From assembly GCA_948474755.1 (NCBI GenBank), contig CAOLHI010002127.1, forward strand, positions 1-64,000: a stretch of DNA of 64,000 bases, written 5' to 3'. Made by a program: the position numbers and the translations under genes. The notes under the pieces are model-generated. The model was not told the DNA's origin and made no database searches. It saw only the letters and a program-made list of their open reading frames with translations. Of the stretch, positions 1 through 11,602 are shown piece by piece. Within the stretch, counting starts at the first letter, position 1. Every line of letters starts with the position of its first letter. The DNA is from Ctenosaura bakeri (Eukaryota; Chordata; Lepidosauria; Squamata; Iguanidae).

Positions 1-187
1 ACTAAAGGTGTTTTCAAACATGTTTACCACATGGCAAAATGTCGTTATTTCCTTATGGCACTCCTGAGTTAGCTATGGGGATGCTCTTTTAGGGGGAAAA
101 TCCACAGGGATTCCCCCTGCATAAAACCTGTTGAAATAATGATCTTGGCTCATTCAAATGTTTAATGGTTATGCATTCTGAGTGCTT

Positions 188-326
188 AAGGCCTAAATCC
201 AGTTGTAAGTCCCAGCTAGAGTAGACCCACTGCATCAAAGGGGCCTTTGAACATCAACAGTTAGGTATATTCTAGTGATTCAAAGGGTCTGTTCTAGTTG
301 GGATTAACTATTGGATTTAGGCTTAA
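188..326. mobile_element. Palindromic short repeat (AGGCCTAAATCCA type)
   Basis: The left arm AGGCCTAAATCCAGTTGTAA is inverted against TTGGATTTAGGCTT at the right, and inner CTAGAGTAGACCCA pairs with GGGTCTGTTCTAG. Related copies are near 1125-1195 (half) and 14432-14570. It is non-coding. Confidence 0.6.
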
Positions 327-754
327 ACATCTGCATTTGAATCTCTGTATATTCAGCCACATTGACTGTGGACTCTTTTCCTCCTCCTCCTGAGAGGCTT
401 GTGACCTTAAAGCCCCTCAAATCTGGATAATCTGTCAGTTTTAGTTTCTCCTAGATTTGAATATTTAAAGTCTCAAATTCTTTCTATCTGAAGAAGTGGG
501 CGGATTGTGTAAATTATATTCAAACTTAAACTGAAATAAACCTCACCCACCCTTGCTTATGAGTATGTTTTTGAGTATGTGCTCCCGAGCATTCAGGGCA
601 GGAAAAGCCTGCCTCAGAATATATAAGCACCCCAAGATTCACTCACTGGAATCTGGAGCAAATGGTAGACACTTAGGCCCAAATTGTATTGTTACTCCTA
701 AATTTTACTAGAGGAGGTCCCTTGTCTCAATGGGATTTATCTATGTCATAACCT

Positions 755-1112
755 TCAACTGTCCCAGTTTGGCAAGGACAGTCCTGGTAAATCTCCTGCC
801 ATCCCAATTTTTCAGCTGCTTTTAAAATGTTCCAAGTTCTTTCTCCATTTCCTTCTTCATCCCAAGCCTACTTCAAGTGCTGCAAACTAAATGCAAAGCA
901 CAACAGTAGTTTGCACTCAGTTAAATAAGTGAGGGAAGAGGAGGGGGAGGGATCCTGCTCTTTTCAGTGGATCCAGGCAAAGGCAAACTGCTGAAGTCTC
1001 TCTTTGATTGATTGTTCTTCCTCAGCAATAGCTTTTCCCATTTGGACCACATTCTGATATTGCCTCACCATGTGTCCTAGTTTTAATTTGAGAAATGTTG
1101 GAGGGTATGCAA
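755..1112. repeat. Interspersed repeat R (unnamed), full copy
   Basis: Starts CAACTGTCCCAGTTTGGCAA and ends ATGTTGGAGGGTATGC. Other copies are at 8178-8537 (reverse), 16645-16800 (partial) and 38248-39335 (interrupted). The phrase CAGCTGCTTTTAAAATGT and the GGAGGGTATG end mark the family. The class is unknown to me. It has no coding capacity. Confidence 0.6.
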
Positions 1113-1278
1113 TGTGTTGACTCATAATTCAGCAGTTGATTCAATGGGTCTACTGTAGTTCATACTAATTAATAGGATTTAGTCCCTTGAACTCAAGAAT
1201 CTGAATCCAGTACTTTTTTTAAGTACTAGAACTAGATGGAGCCCCTCCAGACAACAAATCCACTTCTAGTGATTCATA

Positions 1279-1838
1279 GAATCACAGAATAATAGAGTTG
1301 GAAGAGACCACAGGGGCGATCCAGTCCAACCCCCTGCCATGCAGGAACATATACTCAAAGCAACCTCAACAGATGGCCATCCAGCCTCTGTTTAAAAACC
1401 TCTAAAGAAGGAGACTCCACCACACTCCACTGAAGCAGCATATTCCACTGCCGAACAGCTCTGGCCATCAGGAAGTTCTTCCTGACGTTTAAGTGGAATC
1501 TCTTTTTCTGTAGTTTGAATCCATTGCTCCTTGTCCTAATCTCTGGAGTAGTGGAAAACAAGCCTTATTCCTCTTTGATATTTCAACATGGCTATCATGT
1601 CGCCTCTTAATCTTCTCTTCTGCAGACTAAACATACCCAGCTCCCTAAGCTGCTCGTCATAGGACATGGCTTCCAGAACCTTCACCATTTTGGTCGCCTT
1701 CCCCTGGACACATTCCAGCTTGTCAATATCCTTCTTGAAATGAGGTGCCCAGAACTGGACACAGTATTCCAGGTGAGGTCTGACCAAAGTAGGATAGAGT
1801 GGTAGATTCCACACTTGTTTCACTTTTATTATCATCAT
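1279..1838 (-). mobile_element. CR1 LINE 3' fragment
   Basis: Read on the minus strand it encodes, in broken frames, the end of CR1 ORF2: [18 protein letters not shown], then [20 protein letters not shown], then RSNGFKLQKKRFHLNVRKN and [14 protein letters not shown]. The 3' end repeats CTATGATTC (as GATTCATAGAATCACAGAAT on the + strand). It is a dead copy, 5'-truncated. Confidence 0.9.
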
Positions 1839-2022
1839 TATTTATTTATATAATTCACACACCTATTTATTTATATAATTTATGCACCTATGGGAAAACA
1901 CTAGTGTGACCTTGCTGCCACATCAGGTATCATTTATATCACTGCCAATTAATATAGTACTAATCTAATATTACATGCCAATTAAGCCATGCCAATCATG
2001 GGGCAGGTGTGCAGTGCCATAA

Positions 2023-2061
2023 TATTAGGGTTATCAGAAATTGGAAACAATTTGAAGGCAC

Positions 2062-2092
<31 letters not shown>

Positions 2093-2094
2093 GT
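2023..2094 (+). mobile_element. Sauria SINE 3' end with (CAA)n tail
   Basis: ATTGGAAACAATTTGAAGGC followed by ACACAACAACAAC repeats is the Bov-B-like 3' end and tail of Sauria SINEs. The tRNA-like head is missing or too diverged. Confidence 0.7.
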
Positions 2095-3958
2095 AAAAGT
2101 TTCTGTTGGAGTGAGAACCTGAAAGACATCAGATGTTACTTCGTATCATATAACCTCCTAGTCCTAACAATCTACTATCTAATAATCTACCTAAGACCAA
2201 GTATCGGTAACCTAAACAATCACATATTCTATCTCTGCTTATCCTTGCACCCACTTCCCTCCCACTTCTCTGCCCCTTTCTTCTCTTTCTCTATTAAAAA
2301 AGAATGTAGACCCCTTGGGGACAGACTCCTAACAAAGCTGCTACTAACAAATTTAGCAGTATGAGATTCTATGGTTAGAGAAGCTGATATTACACAGCTG
2401 ATATACACAGAAAAGGAAATCTAGACATCTGTAGTTAGATTAACTTAGTCAAATGCAATTTTTCTGTTGTAAGCACAATGAAGTGTAGATTTCATTCACC
2501 ACTTCACCCCCTCTGCCTCCGCTTTCCTTTAAAGACAGATGCAATTATATTAGCTGTGGTTTTGTCCTTATTAGCTTTTTCCCCACTTTAGAGAAATGCC
2601 TGCTTGAATGTGGTGGAATTGTGCTTACCCAACCTGTGGTGTCAAACAGAGTGGGTGTGACCAGAACATTGCAAGTACACCCATACACACGTGTACACCC
2701 CTTGAGGCCATCCGGTTGGCAAGGTGGGCAGCAAAGCGGGGGGGGGATGAGTTGCCATAACAGCATGAGCACCTTTATAGCAGAAAGGGCACACAAAACT
2801 CACTGCTTGCTCAGAGTCACATAGATGGGAGGTATGTACACAACTGGTAGCTGATAATGTAAGGTGAGGGGGTTAAATGCTGCCCACAGAAGGACCTCCC
2901 TCCGTGCTTCCCTGCTTTATATGACAGAAAACGTGCTTTTAATTTTCCAGGCTCTTCTGTGTGTGTGTGTGTGTGTGTGTGTGTATGAGAGAGAGAGAGA
3001 GAGAGAGGATGCACGCGTGCAGTTCAGTAAATGTTTATTGATGCTGGTTGCATTTGGGCTTCTTATCCATAAACCAGAGCTTAGAAAAGTGAATTTGGTG
3101 GGCTACAACTACTAAAATATTCTGAAGAATTCGATGGTTTTAGTCCAAAAAAGTAACTTTTTCAAACTATCAGAGATTTAATGCTAGACTTGATCCCTAG
3201 TATTTATACATTATCATTTGTGAACTGTGGCACTTCATATTGTCTTAATAGTCCTTATGACCCCCTTGTAAGGTAAATTAATATTATCTCCCTTTTTTTC
3301 AGACCTTCTTCATTACCTTCTTCATTTGCATTCATTATGCAAATACATGGCTTCATTGTACTGTAATTAGTAAAAGACTGAAGATGGTATATAAATGTAA
3401 AATAAGTAAACAATCATTATAATGTTTGAAAGAAGTAATTCTTTTTGCTACCGTTAGGCTAAAAAGTAACCCATGTTACTTTTCTTTTACATTTGTAGTT
3501 ATTTTTTCATTACTTCTGGCTATTGTTTTTAAAAAGGATTAATAAAGACTTAAAAATTGAACAATTCCTGTCAAAATGCCCAAGGACTCCTTAAAGAATA
3601 CAGGCATACCTCAGTTAACAAGGCCTCTGACAAAGAAACTCCGTTTTCCAAAATGTTTTTATGGTTATGTAGCTGCCTTTTCCTTCTTGTCCTCTGTCTA
3701 GCTGGAATTTTTAAAGCAGCATTATCATTGGGAAGATGGTGAAGTAGCACTGGAGAAATACAGATCCATGCTCTACCACCGAAATGGAAATCATAAAAAA
3801 TGTGAAATAAAAATGATCATCCCTGAGTGCATTTGGGGAGAAGTTTTCAAGTGGTCTCTAGAAGGCTGAAAATGTTCTTGCTTATTTATGTAAGGCTGAC
3901 CTGACATTTGTGTTTCATTTCCTATGTGGATATTCTTATTTAGGTTTGCTGAAACATG
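2095..3958. other. No gene seen
   Basis: AT-rich intergenic sequence apart from the GT/GA microsatellite at 2959 and a diverged AAAGTAACTTTTT palindromic fragment at about 3090-3175. Short open frames here are below what chance predicts as coding and have no recognisable domain. Confidence 0.6.
2959..3006 (+). repeat. (GT)n-(GA)n compound microsatellite
   Basis: About 13 GT units followed after TATGA by about 11 GA units. Confidence 0.95.
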
Positions 3959-4958
3959 TACAGTTGTGTTACTGTGGTTTATAGTCGAAGTCTGAGATCT
4001 ACTAAATATAATTTGATATCTAAAGATTGGCCATTCCAAACTGTTCCTCTCCATGTGCTTGTGAGGCCCCCGGATAAGCACGCAAACAGACGGCCGATCG
4101 GCTGAAAAATACACAAAAAATCCCAGGCAGGCCAGTAATTCTCCAGCACGCAACTTCAGGAGACCTCTAGGCAACTACATTTTGAAACTAAATTAAGTAT
4201 GCACCAAGCATACAAAAGATTCTCTGCCCCGAACCGCCAGCTTGACGAGATTAGCGCTTCAGAATAGCTAACTGTCAAGCGCTCCCCATTTGCGTACTGT
4301 CTGCGCTATAGACAACTAAGTCAAAATTCAACCATCTTAAGTACTGACCTTTGTCTCTATTCCGAAACCCATTGTTTTCCCCGGGAACGGACTACCCTAC
4401 AGGCACATTTTCCCCTATAAGAACCCCTGATTTTGAGAGCTTTCTTGGATTGCTCGGATCGCTCTTGGCTTCCATCCCATCTTGCTGCCGCTCTGTTCAC
4501 TGAGCCTTCCCCTCAGCTTCCACGTGCTGAGAATCTCCCCTCCAACTGACTTTCTTCTGGCTACCTGGGCTATAGGATCAGGTGTAGTATTCCCCCTGAA
4601 AAATCCTTCTCAAAATCCACTATCACAAATTCTCCCTTTATTTTCTTAGGTCTGTGTGAGTGAGTGCATATGTGTGCAGTGATTGTCTTTTAAATAAAGA
4701 AAACAATCATAATTTACTTTTGCTTGGTTTTTGACTCGGCCTGACCCCGTAAACATTGGGTTTAAGATCTCGCTAGGTTGCCCTGCCTCTTGTAGTGCTA
4801 CAGCCTGTGCTCTGGCTAATTCCCATTCCCCATTATTTGGAGCACATTGAGGAGTCCCCCCATGGGACCCCAGAAATCAGGGTAACAATTGGCCCTCCAT
4901 ATTTGCTAGGGTTAGGGGCACATGACCCTTGCAAAAGTGGAAAAATCACGAGTATCAA
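3959..4958. mobile_element. Tigger-like (pogo) DNA element fragment, split by LTR copy A
   Basis: TACAGTTG at the left of the LTR joins, after removing the LTR and one duplicated flank, to GCCCTCCATATTTGC at 4892. Together they form a typical Tigger-like end (CAGTTGGCCCTCC). Only the terminal part is present before the GT microsatellite at 4961. Confidence 0.55.
3967..4887 (+). mobile_element. Solo LTR (copy A), 921 bp
   Basis: Begins TGTTACTG and ends GGGTAACA, giving TG...CA ends with inverted TGTTAC/GTAACA. The 4-bp flanks are GTTG (3963-3966) and ATTG (4888-4891), one mismatch apart. In the + orientation it has a TATAA box at 4416-4420 and an AATAAA signal at 4693-4698, as expected for an LTR promoter, R region and U5 order. 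It is inserted in the end of a Tigger-like element. No internal region or second LTR is nearby, so it is a solo LTR left by recombination. Confidence 0.75.
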
Positions 4959-4959
4959 A

Positions 4960-4980
4960 ATGTGTGTGTGTGTGTGTGTA
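4960..4980 (+). repeat. (TG)n microsatellite
   Basis: About nine TG units at the broken end of a Tigger-like fragment. Confidence 0.85.
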
Positions 4981-4981
4981 T

Positions 4982-5974
4982 CGTGAGGTATGGTGGAGAG
5001 ATGGACACCCAGAGTCCAAACCCGGTCAGGGAAAGGAGAGGGAAGGGAGGTGGGTTGTCATGGTGACCCTATACTTCTTCCCTCTTGGTCATCTCCTTCC
5101 TTGGAGTGGCATCAGGAGAGGGTTTGTGATGCTGAGAAATGGGGTTGTGAGACATTCCTAGCTGGTTAGGCTGTGGCTGGTGGAGCAGGAGGAAGACCAG
5201 AGGTAGCTTTTTAAAGGGTTGCATGGCCTGATCAGAGCTGTCAAGAGGGAAGGTTCCCTTGGAAAAGAAGCATGTGAGATGAGGGTTGGCAAGGGTTGAA
5301 GAAACACCCGAATGATCAGATTTGTGAAAGTCAAAGCCATAAATGTGGAAACGCAACTGCATTTTTTTTTGTGCTACAGGAACTTGTCCTTATCTTTTCA
5401 TATCTTTTCTAGTAGCAAATTTTCTGTTAAAAGAAATAATGCTCAGGAACACATCTTCTTTGTTTACTGTGCTATAGCTGTAACTTCAAAAATTTATGAA
5501 TTTCACCAATAAAACAATGTTGTCTTCACTCATTATGTCACTTCAGAAACTTAATTTCATCACCCCCTTATTACAGGACTCATCACTCTTTACGAGCACC
5601 TATGTGAGCTGTTGCTCATTACTCTGTCCTGCCTAGTTCTGCTCTAATGCCCCGGAGAGCTGCTCTCAGTCAAAGTGGACTATTTTGGGCCTGATGATGA
5701 AACAGTCTGGCCTGGGCTTGGTACATGGCAGTGCCTTGTATTCCTTGTGGGGAAGGAGTAACACACTGTTCTGTTGTGCTAAGCACCTGCTCCTTTATTG
5801 TACTGGCAGTATTAAAGAGATAACTTTTCACACAAGCCACAGGCCTCGGCAGCTGAAGCTGAGCTTCCCCAGGATGTGATCAAGTACTTCCATATCATAC
5901 CTGATTGGGGTTGGCCTGAATTTCCCAAAACTGCCCAAATGGCTGACTAAAAGGTTTGATTTGTTCCAGGTCCT
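4982..5974. other. No gene seen
   Basis: Single-copy-looking intergenic DNA without recognised repeats or coding signal. Confidence 0.55.
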
Positions 5975-5977
5975 TCA

Positions 5978-6090
5978 GGCCATTTCTGCACTAGACTTTT
6001 ATAGTACTATTATTCCACTTTCAACATCCTACAGAATCCTGGGGTTTGCAGTTTAGGGAGGGGCCTTTGTCCTCTAGTGTGGAAATGGCC
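5978..6090. mobile_element. Palindromic hairpin element with deleted right arm
   Basis: It carries the full left arm (GGCCATTTCTGCACTAGAC), but only the last 18 bp or so of the right arm survives (CTAGTGTGGAAATGGCC). TCA flanks both sides (5975-5977, 6091-6093), an exact 3-bp duplication. This shows that the internal deletion did not remove the ends. Confidence 0.7.
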
Positions 6091-6179
6091 TCAGTCGGAA
6101 ATTGCATGAAAAACTCTTTTGGCAGCCTGACTTCCTCCCCCTCCCTGCCACCCAGTTACTATTATTGTCAAGCCTTTCA

Positions 6180-6560
6180 GAAATCCCTGGAAAGTTTTGC
6201 TAGATGTTGATGAAGGTGTTTACGTGTGCCGTCTGAGGCTTTACATCAGGCAGCAGAGTGTCGCGTTTGCTTGAGCCGATGGCTACCGGAGTTGACAAGT
6301 GAGCGACACGGAGGGTCGTTTGGCATTCTCTTTGTGGATGTTGAATCCTGGGGATGACATGTTTCTTGTCAGAAAACTGGGAGCCATTCCCTCCCCCTCC
6401 TTTTCCGCCTGCATTTTTTGACACCATCTGAAACTTCCTGGCCTGACTAGAGGAGTTTGAAGGTTGCAGCCTGAGCGACTTGCTCCCTCTGGCACACTTG
6501 TGCATAAGTGCATGTTCTTACCGCTGGCACAAGGAGAAGCATTTTGTGTTTTTTTGTTTT
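6180..6560. promoter_or_regulatory. Single-copy stretch, possible conserved non-coding element
   Basis: No repeat is recognised. The sequence has balanced composition, several CpG dinucleotides (such as GTGTCGCGTTTGC) and no coding frame. Retention of CpG in an otherwise CpG-poor desert hints at constraint or low methylation. This is inference only. Confidence 0.2.
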
Positions 6561-7047
6561 GGTCCTGATGTGCGAAAGCTCATTACGAGGCAAGGCGAGG
6601 GATGCGGGGTGGGGGGAGGGAGGAAGGCACACACACATAATAACAGGAGTTATGTGAAGTCGTTTTCGTCTTCCTTACAATACTTTTCTTTTGATGCTTA
6701 ATGTATGGCCAGAGGTAAATCTTTCCTTTCTAATGCTGGTGGAGAGCACAGTGGAATTTTAAGTGCCTTGTTATGTGGAAAGAGCAATAAATATCTCATG
6801 CAAATGACAGGCCTGCGAAGGGCGGGGGGGGGACATAAAAAGCAGCAACAGCTTTCATTCCATGTTGTTCCATCGTAACGGCAACAGTTCTTTACCTCCC
6901 AAATCAGCTAACAGTGGAACATATTACCTATATTTGTTACCCGTGTCACCCCAAAGACTTAGGGTGGAAAAACACCATGTTTTAAAACATGTTGGTCTAT
7001 CTGCTTGTCTACTTCTGCCTGGCTATCTGTCTGTATCTATTCATCTC

Positions 7048-7400
7048 TCCATGCAGTGCAGTGGTTACAGTATTTGATTGCTGAGAATTAGGTTCAAATC
7101 ACCACTCAGCCACAAAGCCTTGGCCTAGCCCACCTTACAGGGTTGTTGTAAGGTTAAAAACGGGGAGGAAATTCCTGTGCATCTTTCAGTCTCTATGTTT
7201 ATCTAGTCTGATACAGGTGTTAAGAGTGTTATATCAGACCTTGGGGGATCCATTTCCCACTGAGGTATGAAAATCGCTGGGTGACCTTGGGCCAGACAGT
7301 CTTTCTCAGCCTGATCTACACCAGAGGATTTTTGTGAGAATACAGTGGAGCAGAGAAGAGCCAACTATATCACTTCGGTACTGTACAACAGTACAGAGAG
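7048..7400 (+). mobile_element. Two diverged tRNA-derived SINE fragments in tandem
   Basis: Copy one, about 7048-7180: GCAGTGCAGTGGTTACAGTA, GGTTCAAATCACCACTCAGC and CTTACAGGGTTGTTGTAAGG. Copy two, about 7205-7400: GGTGTTAAGAGTGTTATATC, TCGCTGGGTGACCTTGGGCC and CTTTCTCAGCCTGATCTAC. Both lack clear ends. Confidence 0.55.
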
Positions 7401-8015
7401 AAATTCAGTGTTCTCTTTCTAAGAAAGGAGCAGTTAGCTTCATGCAGGACAGGGGCAGCTGGATCTCGAGAGAAGTTACTTTCTCTTGCCAAGGAAGTTG
7501 AAATTTTATTACCTCTCCTTTATTACTCTTTGTCCCTTGCCCTCACAAGGCCAATAAGGGGAATGGCCTCTGCCTGCGTTGAAATCCTTCAGTACCATCT
7601 TAACTGACACTGTCTCAGACAGAATGTAGGTCTGTGACTCTAATGTTGTCACACTGTATGATTTTAAACATTTTTGCCTGATGAAGAAGCTAGTGAAGCT
7701 TCGAAAGCATGCATAATGTATTTTATGCTTTGGATATGGCCCAATAAAGGTATCACTGCTTGTGGATTTTGGAGTTCATTGGAGGAAAACCAGGTTAGAA
7801 ATGTACATATTTAGTTAAGAAATACACACTTAGGCTGGGCCAGTGTCATCATCTGGCATTCTTAGGTAGCTTCCATGGTTCCATCTCCTGGCAGGGAGTG
7901 CTAGTAGCACCTGTTTGTCCTCAACCAAGGCGGCACATAAAAATAGTGTCCACATGTGTATGCATATATGTACTACATATGGGAATTTTTGCCTGGAGTT
8001 CCTCCTTGCCCTAGG
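7400..8015. other. No gene seen; one short unnamed repeat phrase
   Basis: The segment about 7676-7775 (GATGAAGAAGCTAGTGAAGC, TTCGAAAGCATGC, CCCAATAAAGGTATCACT) resembles the 3' part of a widespread vertebrate retroposon, but I cannot name it. The rest is unassigned. Confidence 0.4.
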
Positions 8016-8023
8016 ATTTAGCA

Positions 8024-8158
8024 TAGTGGTCCTCACCTTTGGTCCTCCAGGTGCTTGGGACTTCAGCTCCCAGAAGCCCTAACCAGCTTGTCTAACAATC
8101 AGGAATTCTGGGAGCAGAATCTCAAAACACCTGGAGGACCAAAGGTTGGGAACCACTG
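8024..8158. mobile_element. hAT-type palindromic MITE with 8-bp target duplication
   Basis: Left TAGTGGTCCTCACCTTTGGT and right ACCAAAGGTTGGGAACCACTG are inverted, with paired inner CTCCAGGTG and CACCTGGAG arms. The flanks ATTTAGCA (8016-8023) and ATTCAGCA (8159-8166) form an 8-bp duplication with one mismatch, diagnostic of hAT. Confidence 0.8.
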
Positions 8159-8177
8159 ATTCAGCAGAATGATATAT

Positions 8178-8537
8178 ACATACCCTCCAACATTTCATTG
8201 ATGAAAAGTGGGACACATGTGGCCAAGCAACATCAGAGTATGGTCAAGATGGCAAAATGAGGATGAACACACAAGTTAGAAGAGATTGCAGAAGTTTGCT
8301 TTTGCATGGGAAAGACAACATGCCACTACCTCCTATCTTCTCTCCCCACTGAATTAATTGAGTGCTACTTTTGTACTTTTGTACTTCAAATTCAGTTTGC
8401 AGCAGTTGAAGTAACCTGAGGACAAAGCGGGACAGTGGGAGGAGGAATTGGGATGTTTTAAAAGCAGCTGAAAAAAAAAATTGGACATTAGAGGATTAAT
8501 TGGGACTGTCCCTGCCAAATCAGAACAATTTGAGGGC
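8178..8537. repeat. Interspersed repeat R, reverse copy
   Basis: Starts CATACCCTCCAACATTTCAT and runs through TTTTAAAAGCAGCTGAAAAA to GGGACTGTCCCTGCCAAATC. It is the reverse complement of the order in the copy at 755. Confidence 0.6.
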
Positions 8538-8615
8538 ATGTGTGTGTGCTTTTTTCTCTCTTGTATTGGGGAAAGGTAATAGAGACTGGGTCATGCTTCT
8601 CCTGAACTGGGAAGC

Positions 8616-10375
8616 TGTTACCCTGATTTCTGGGGGTCCCGGGAGGGACACCTAAGTGCGCTCCAAATTACGAAGTTGGGAATTAGCTAAGAGCACAAGC
8701 TAGCACTACGAGAGGCAGGGCAATGGAGCGAGATCTTTTACCCAATGTCTACAGGGTCAGGCCGAGTCAAGGAGCAAACAGAAGTAAATAATAATTGTTT
8801 TTATTGATATACAGTCAAACACATGTATGCAACACACTAACACAGAGAACTAGAGAAATAAAGGTTGGAGTTGGATAGAGGGAATTTTGAGTATTTGAGT
8901 ATTTGAGGGTTTGGTATGGGAAATACTACACCTGTTCTGAAGCCCAGGTAGTCTGAAGAAGTTGTTCGTGGAAGTGGAGTTTCTCAGCACGAGGAGCTGA
9001 GGGGAAGGCTCGCCAAACGAAGCAGCAGCAAGGCGAGATGGAAGCGAAGAGCGATCGGAGGAAGCTCTCAAAGTCAGGGAGTCTTATAGGGGAAAATGTG
9101 GTCATAGTGTTACCCTGAAAACTGAGGGTGTCCCATGAGGGGTGCCCACTTGCCAATCAAAACCAAAATTGGGGGAAATTAGCCTGAGCACTGTTTTGAC
9201 ATGTGAGAGACAGGGTAACTTAGCGAGATCGTTTAACCCAACGTCTATGGCTTCCGGGCAATGAGCAGGCCAGGTTACAATGATAACAACTTTATTAAAC
9301 AAGAGCAAGGTAAATCAAACACACGCACGCTAACTAACTAAAAGAATAAGAAAAAGAGAATTGGGGGAACAACGGGTGATACGACACCTGGTCGCGCTGT
9401 CCTGCAGAATCTGGAGCGATGAATGATGGGGCTCAGCGTTGGTTGCTGAGGGGAACTCTTGAACCAACCAGCAGCAGGTCTGGATGGCAGCTCAAGAGGA
9501 ACCAACGAAGTCCCCAAATGGAGACTTTTTATAGGGTGAAACATGCCTGTCGGCTATGGCAAACCAAGTAGGGAACAAAAGAGTTTGGTGCTAGACAAAA
9601 GGATCTGGTGAGGTCATTGTCAGCCTGATCGGATTAGCGTTGAAAGACAAAAGAGTGGCTGGTGAGCTAATGGCCTTCTCCAAAGGGATGGTTTGGTGGG
9701 AAACCGCGCCGCTATTGTGGAGTATGGGTATGGGAGTCCCCTGAAGCTACGTGAGGCTTGGGAAATGCTGGCTTGAATGAGGAATGGAATTTGAACTATT
9801 AATCAGCCGCAGCCAGTACGTGCCTGTTTCGGAAACCAACCCAAACACGTGCAGCGGGGCCGCCGAGCGTGGTCTAGCCAGGGCCGAATTAAGTGATATC
9901 AAAGTGATATCGGGGAGCCCCCTTCCTGGGTCCCATAGCCGTCATAACAATAGGCTAGTCCGTACTTGGGGATAACAATGAGTTTCGGGCTGGAGACAAA
10001 GCTTCCGAAAGGTCAGTATTTTACATGATTGAATTATGACAGAGTTGTCAATAGCTCAGACAGTATGCAAATATGGAGTGCTTGACAGTTGAGTATTCGG
10101 CTAGTCAAGCTGCCTGCTCGGGGCAGGGAGTCCTTTGTAAGTAGCGTGCATACATAATGTGGTACTTGCCTTGAGGTCTCCTGAAGCGGCAGTCTGGCTA
10201 TTTCTGGCCTGCCCGTATTTGTTTGGAATGTTTCAGCGATTAGCGACTGTGCTTGTATGCGAGCTTGTCCGAGGGCCTTGCAAGCACGCGGAGAGGAATA
10301 GGCAAAGAAAGCCAAACTATTGATATCAAATGATATCTAATATCCCACAAGTCCGGGCTAGAAACTGCAGTAACA
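8616..10375 (-). mobile_element. Solo LTR (copy B), split by a younger LTR
   Basis: On the + strand it starts TGTTACCCTGATTTCTGGGG and ends GCAGTAACA. AAGC precedes it (8612-8615) and also follows it, sharing one base with the end. Without the inserted LTR its length is about 914 bp, close to copies A (921) and F (910). The TATA region (TCTTATAGGGGAAAATGTG, about 9081-9099) is cut shortly before the insertion point. Confidence 0.7.
9108..9949 (-). mobile_element. Solo LTR (copy C), nested inside copy B
   Basis: Starts TGTTACCCTGAAAACTGAGG and ends CCGTCATAACA. ATAG flanks it on both sides (9104-9107, 9950-9953). After it, the host LTR resumes with GCTAGTCCGTACTTGGGG, matching the reverse complement of copy A near 4370-4390. 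It is 842 bp, same orientation as the host LTR. Confidence 0.75.
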
Positions 10376-11050
10376 AGCAATAGTCATTCTCCTCCAAATT
10401 CCCGGGGTTCAGTCTCACAGGTCTGGTTCTGGCCTGGTGCTGACCTTCACCATTCCTTATTCAGGAAGGATTCCTCCTTTTAGGCCTGGCTTCACACTGC
10501 TCCTAGGCTTTTCCTTGTGGCAACCATCACACAAAAGTATTTGCCAGTGGAATGCCTGGCATTCTTAGGTGGCATCTGGACTCTTTCTCTGGTGGGCTTG
10601 GAGTTGAACCCTTCTCTATAATAAGGACTGTTGGCCTGAGGCATGTAAGCCTGCCTGACCAATCTTATTTTTCTTGCTGTCCAGACATAAAGACTTATGC
10701 AAATTTTTATTTTAATCTTTTCTGTATCATACTGAAAACACACTAATGCTTTAAACAGTCACTTAATCCTAAAATTAGTATCTACCAGCAGTTCTGATGA
10801 CCAGTTGTGTGCTGTTTCCTAGCAATGTTGATGGAAAGGGACCCTAGGAAGCTCTCTCTTATTTGATTCTCTGCTTTCATTACACTCCTGCTTCAGTTCT
10901 ACGATCCCATGATCACTGCTGTAGGTGGTTCTAACGGAGTTTTAGGTCTGTATTCTTTTTGATGTTCAACAAACACACGAAATGGCTCCTGCTGTAAGCT
11001 CCAATATCCCTCCTCTGGTGTAAGAATCAGGCCTTCTGCTGAAATAGCAT
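10376..11050. other. No gene seen
   Basis: Intergenic sequence between LTR copy B and a Sauria SINE. No coding frame or repeat is recognised. Confidence 0.5.
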
Positions 11051-11230
11051 TGTTGTTGTGTGCCTTAATTGTTTCCGACCTATGGTGACCCTCTCACATG
11101 GTTTTCTGGGGCTGAGAGTGTTTTACAGGCCCAGGGTCACCTAGTGAGTTTCCGTAGCAGAATGGGAAACTGAACCCTGGTCTCCGGGGTTGTAATCCAA
11201 CACCCAAACCACTACTCCACACTGGCAATC
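11051..11230 (-). mobile_element. Sauria SINE
   Basis: Reverse orientation. The tail side TTGTTGTGTGCCTTAATTG is followed by TTTCCGACCTATGGTGACCC, then GGTCACCTAGTGAGTTTC and the tRNA-like head ending GTAATCCAACACCC...CCACTACTCCACACTGGC. It is nearly full length but lacks part of the middle. Confidence 0.85.
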
Positions 11231-11602
11231 CTGGAGTAGTATTAAATGGAAAAAAAAAAGTTGCTTCCAAACACCACCAAATACCCTGTTGGGGCGTGGA
11301 GAGCATACTGACCAAACTTTTAAGCCTCTGCTTTTAGACCACGCTTTCATTAACAGCAAGTAAGCAGAAAGTGGGCCAAAAACACAGTGAACATGCCTCT
11401 CACACCCCCTAGCAGGCATGTGAGAACAATAGATTTTTGATCGCTGGAGGCCCCGGATGGCTGCTTGAAGCCCATTGGCTGCGCTTTGCCTCCCCCTGTT
11501 TTAAAAGAACTGTAACATCATTACTACAGTCTTCCAGGCTGAAGCTTTTTCCATCTATGCTCACAGGAACTTCTCATTGTTTTACTCCCACATTAAGGAC
11601 TA

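Noticed and set aside
8616..10379. A 1.27-kb LTR ending at 10379 with ATAG duplication
   Set aside because: The ATAG at 10380 is a chance match. An exact ATAG follows CATAACA at 9949, after which the host LTR sequence resumes.
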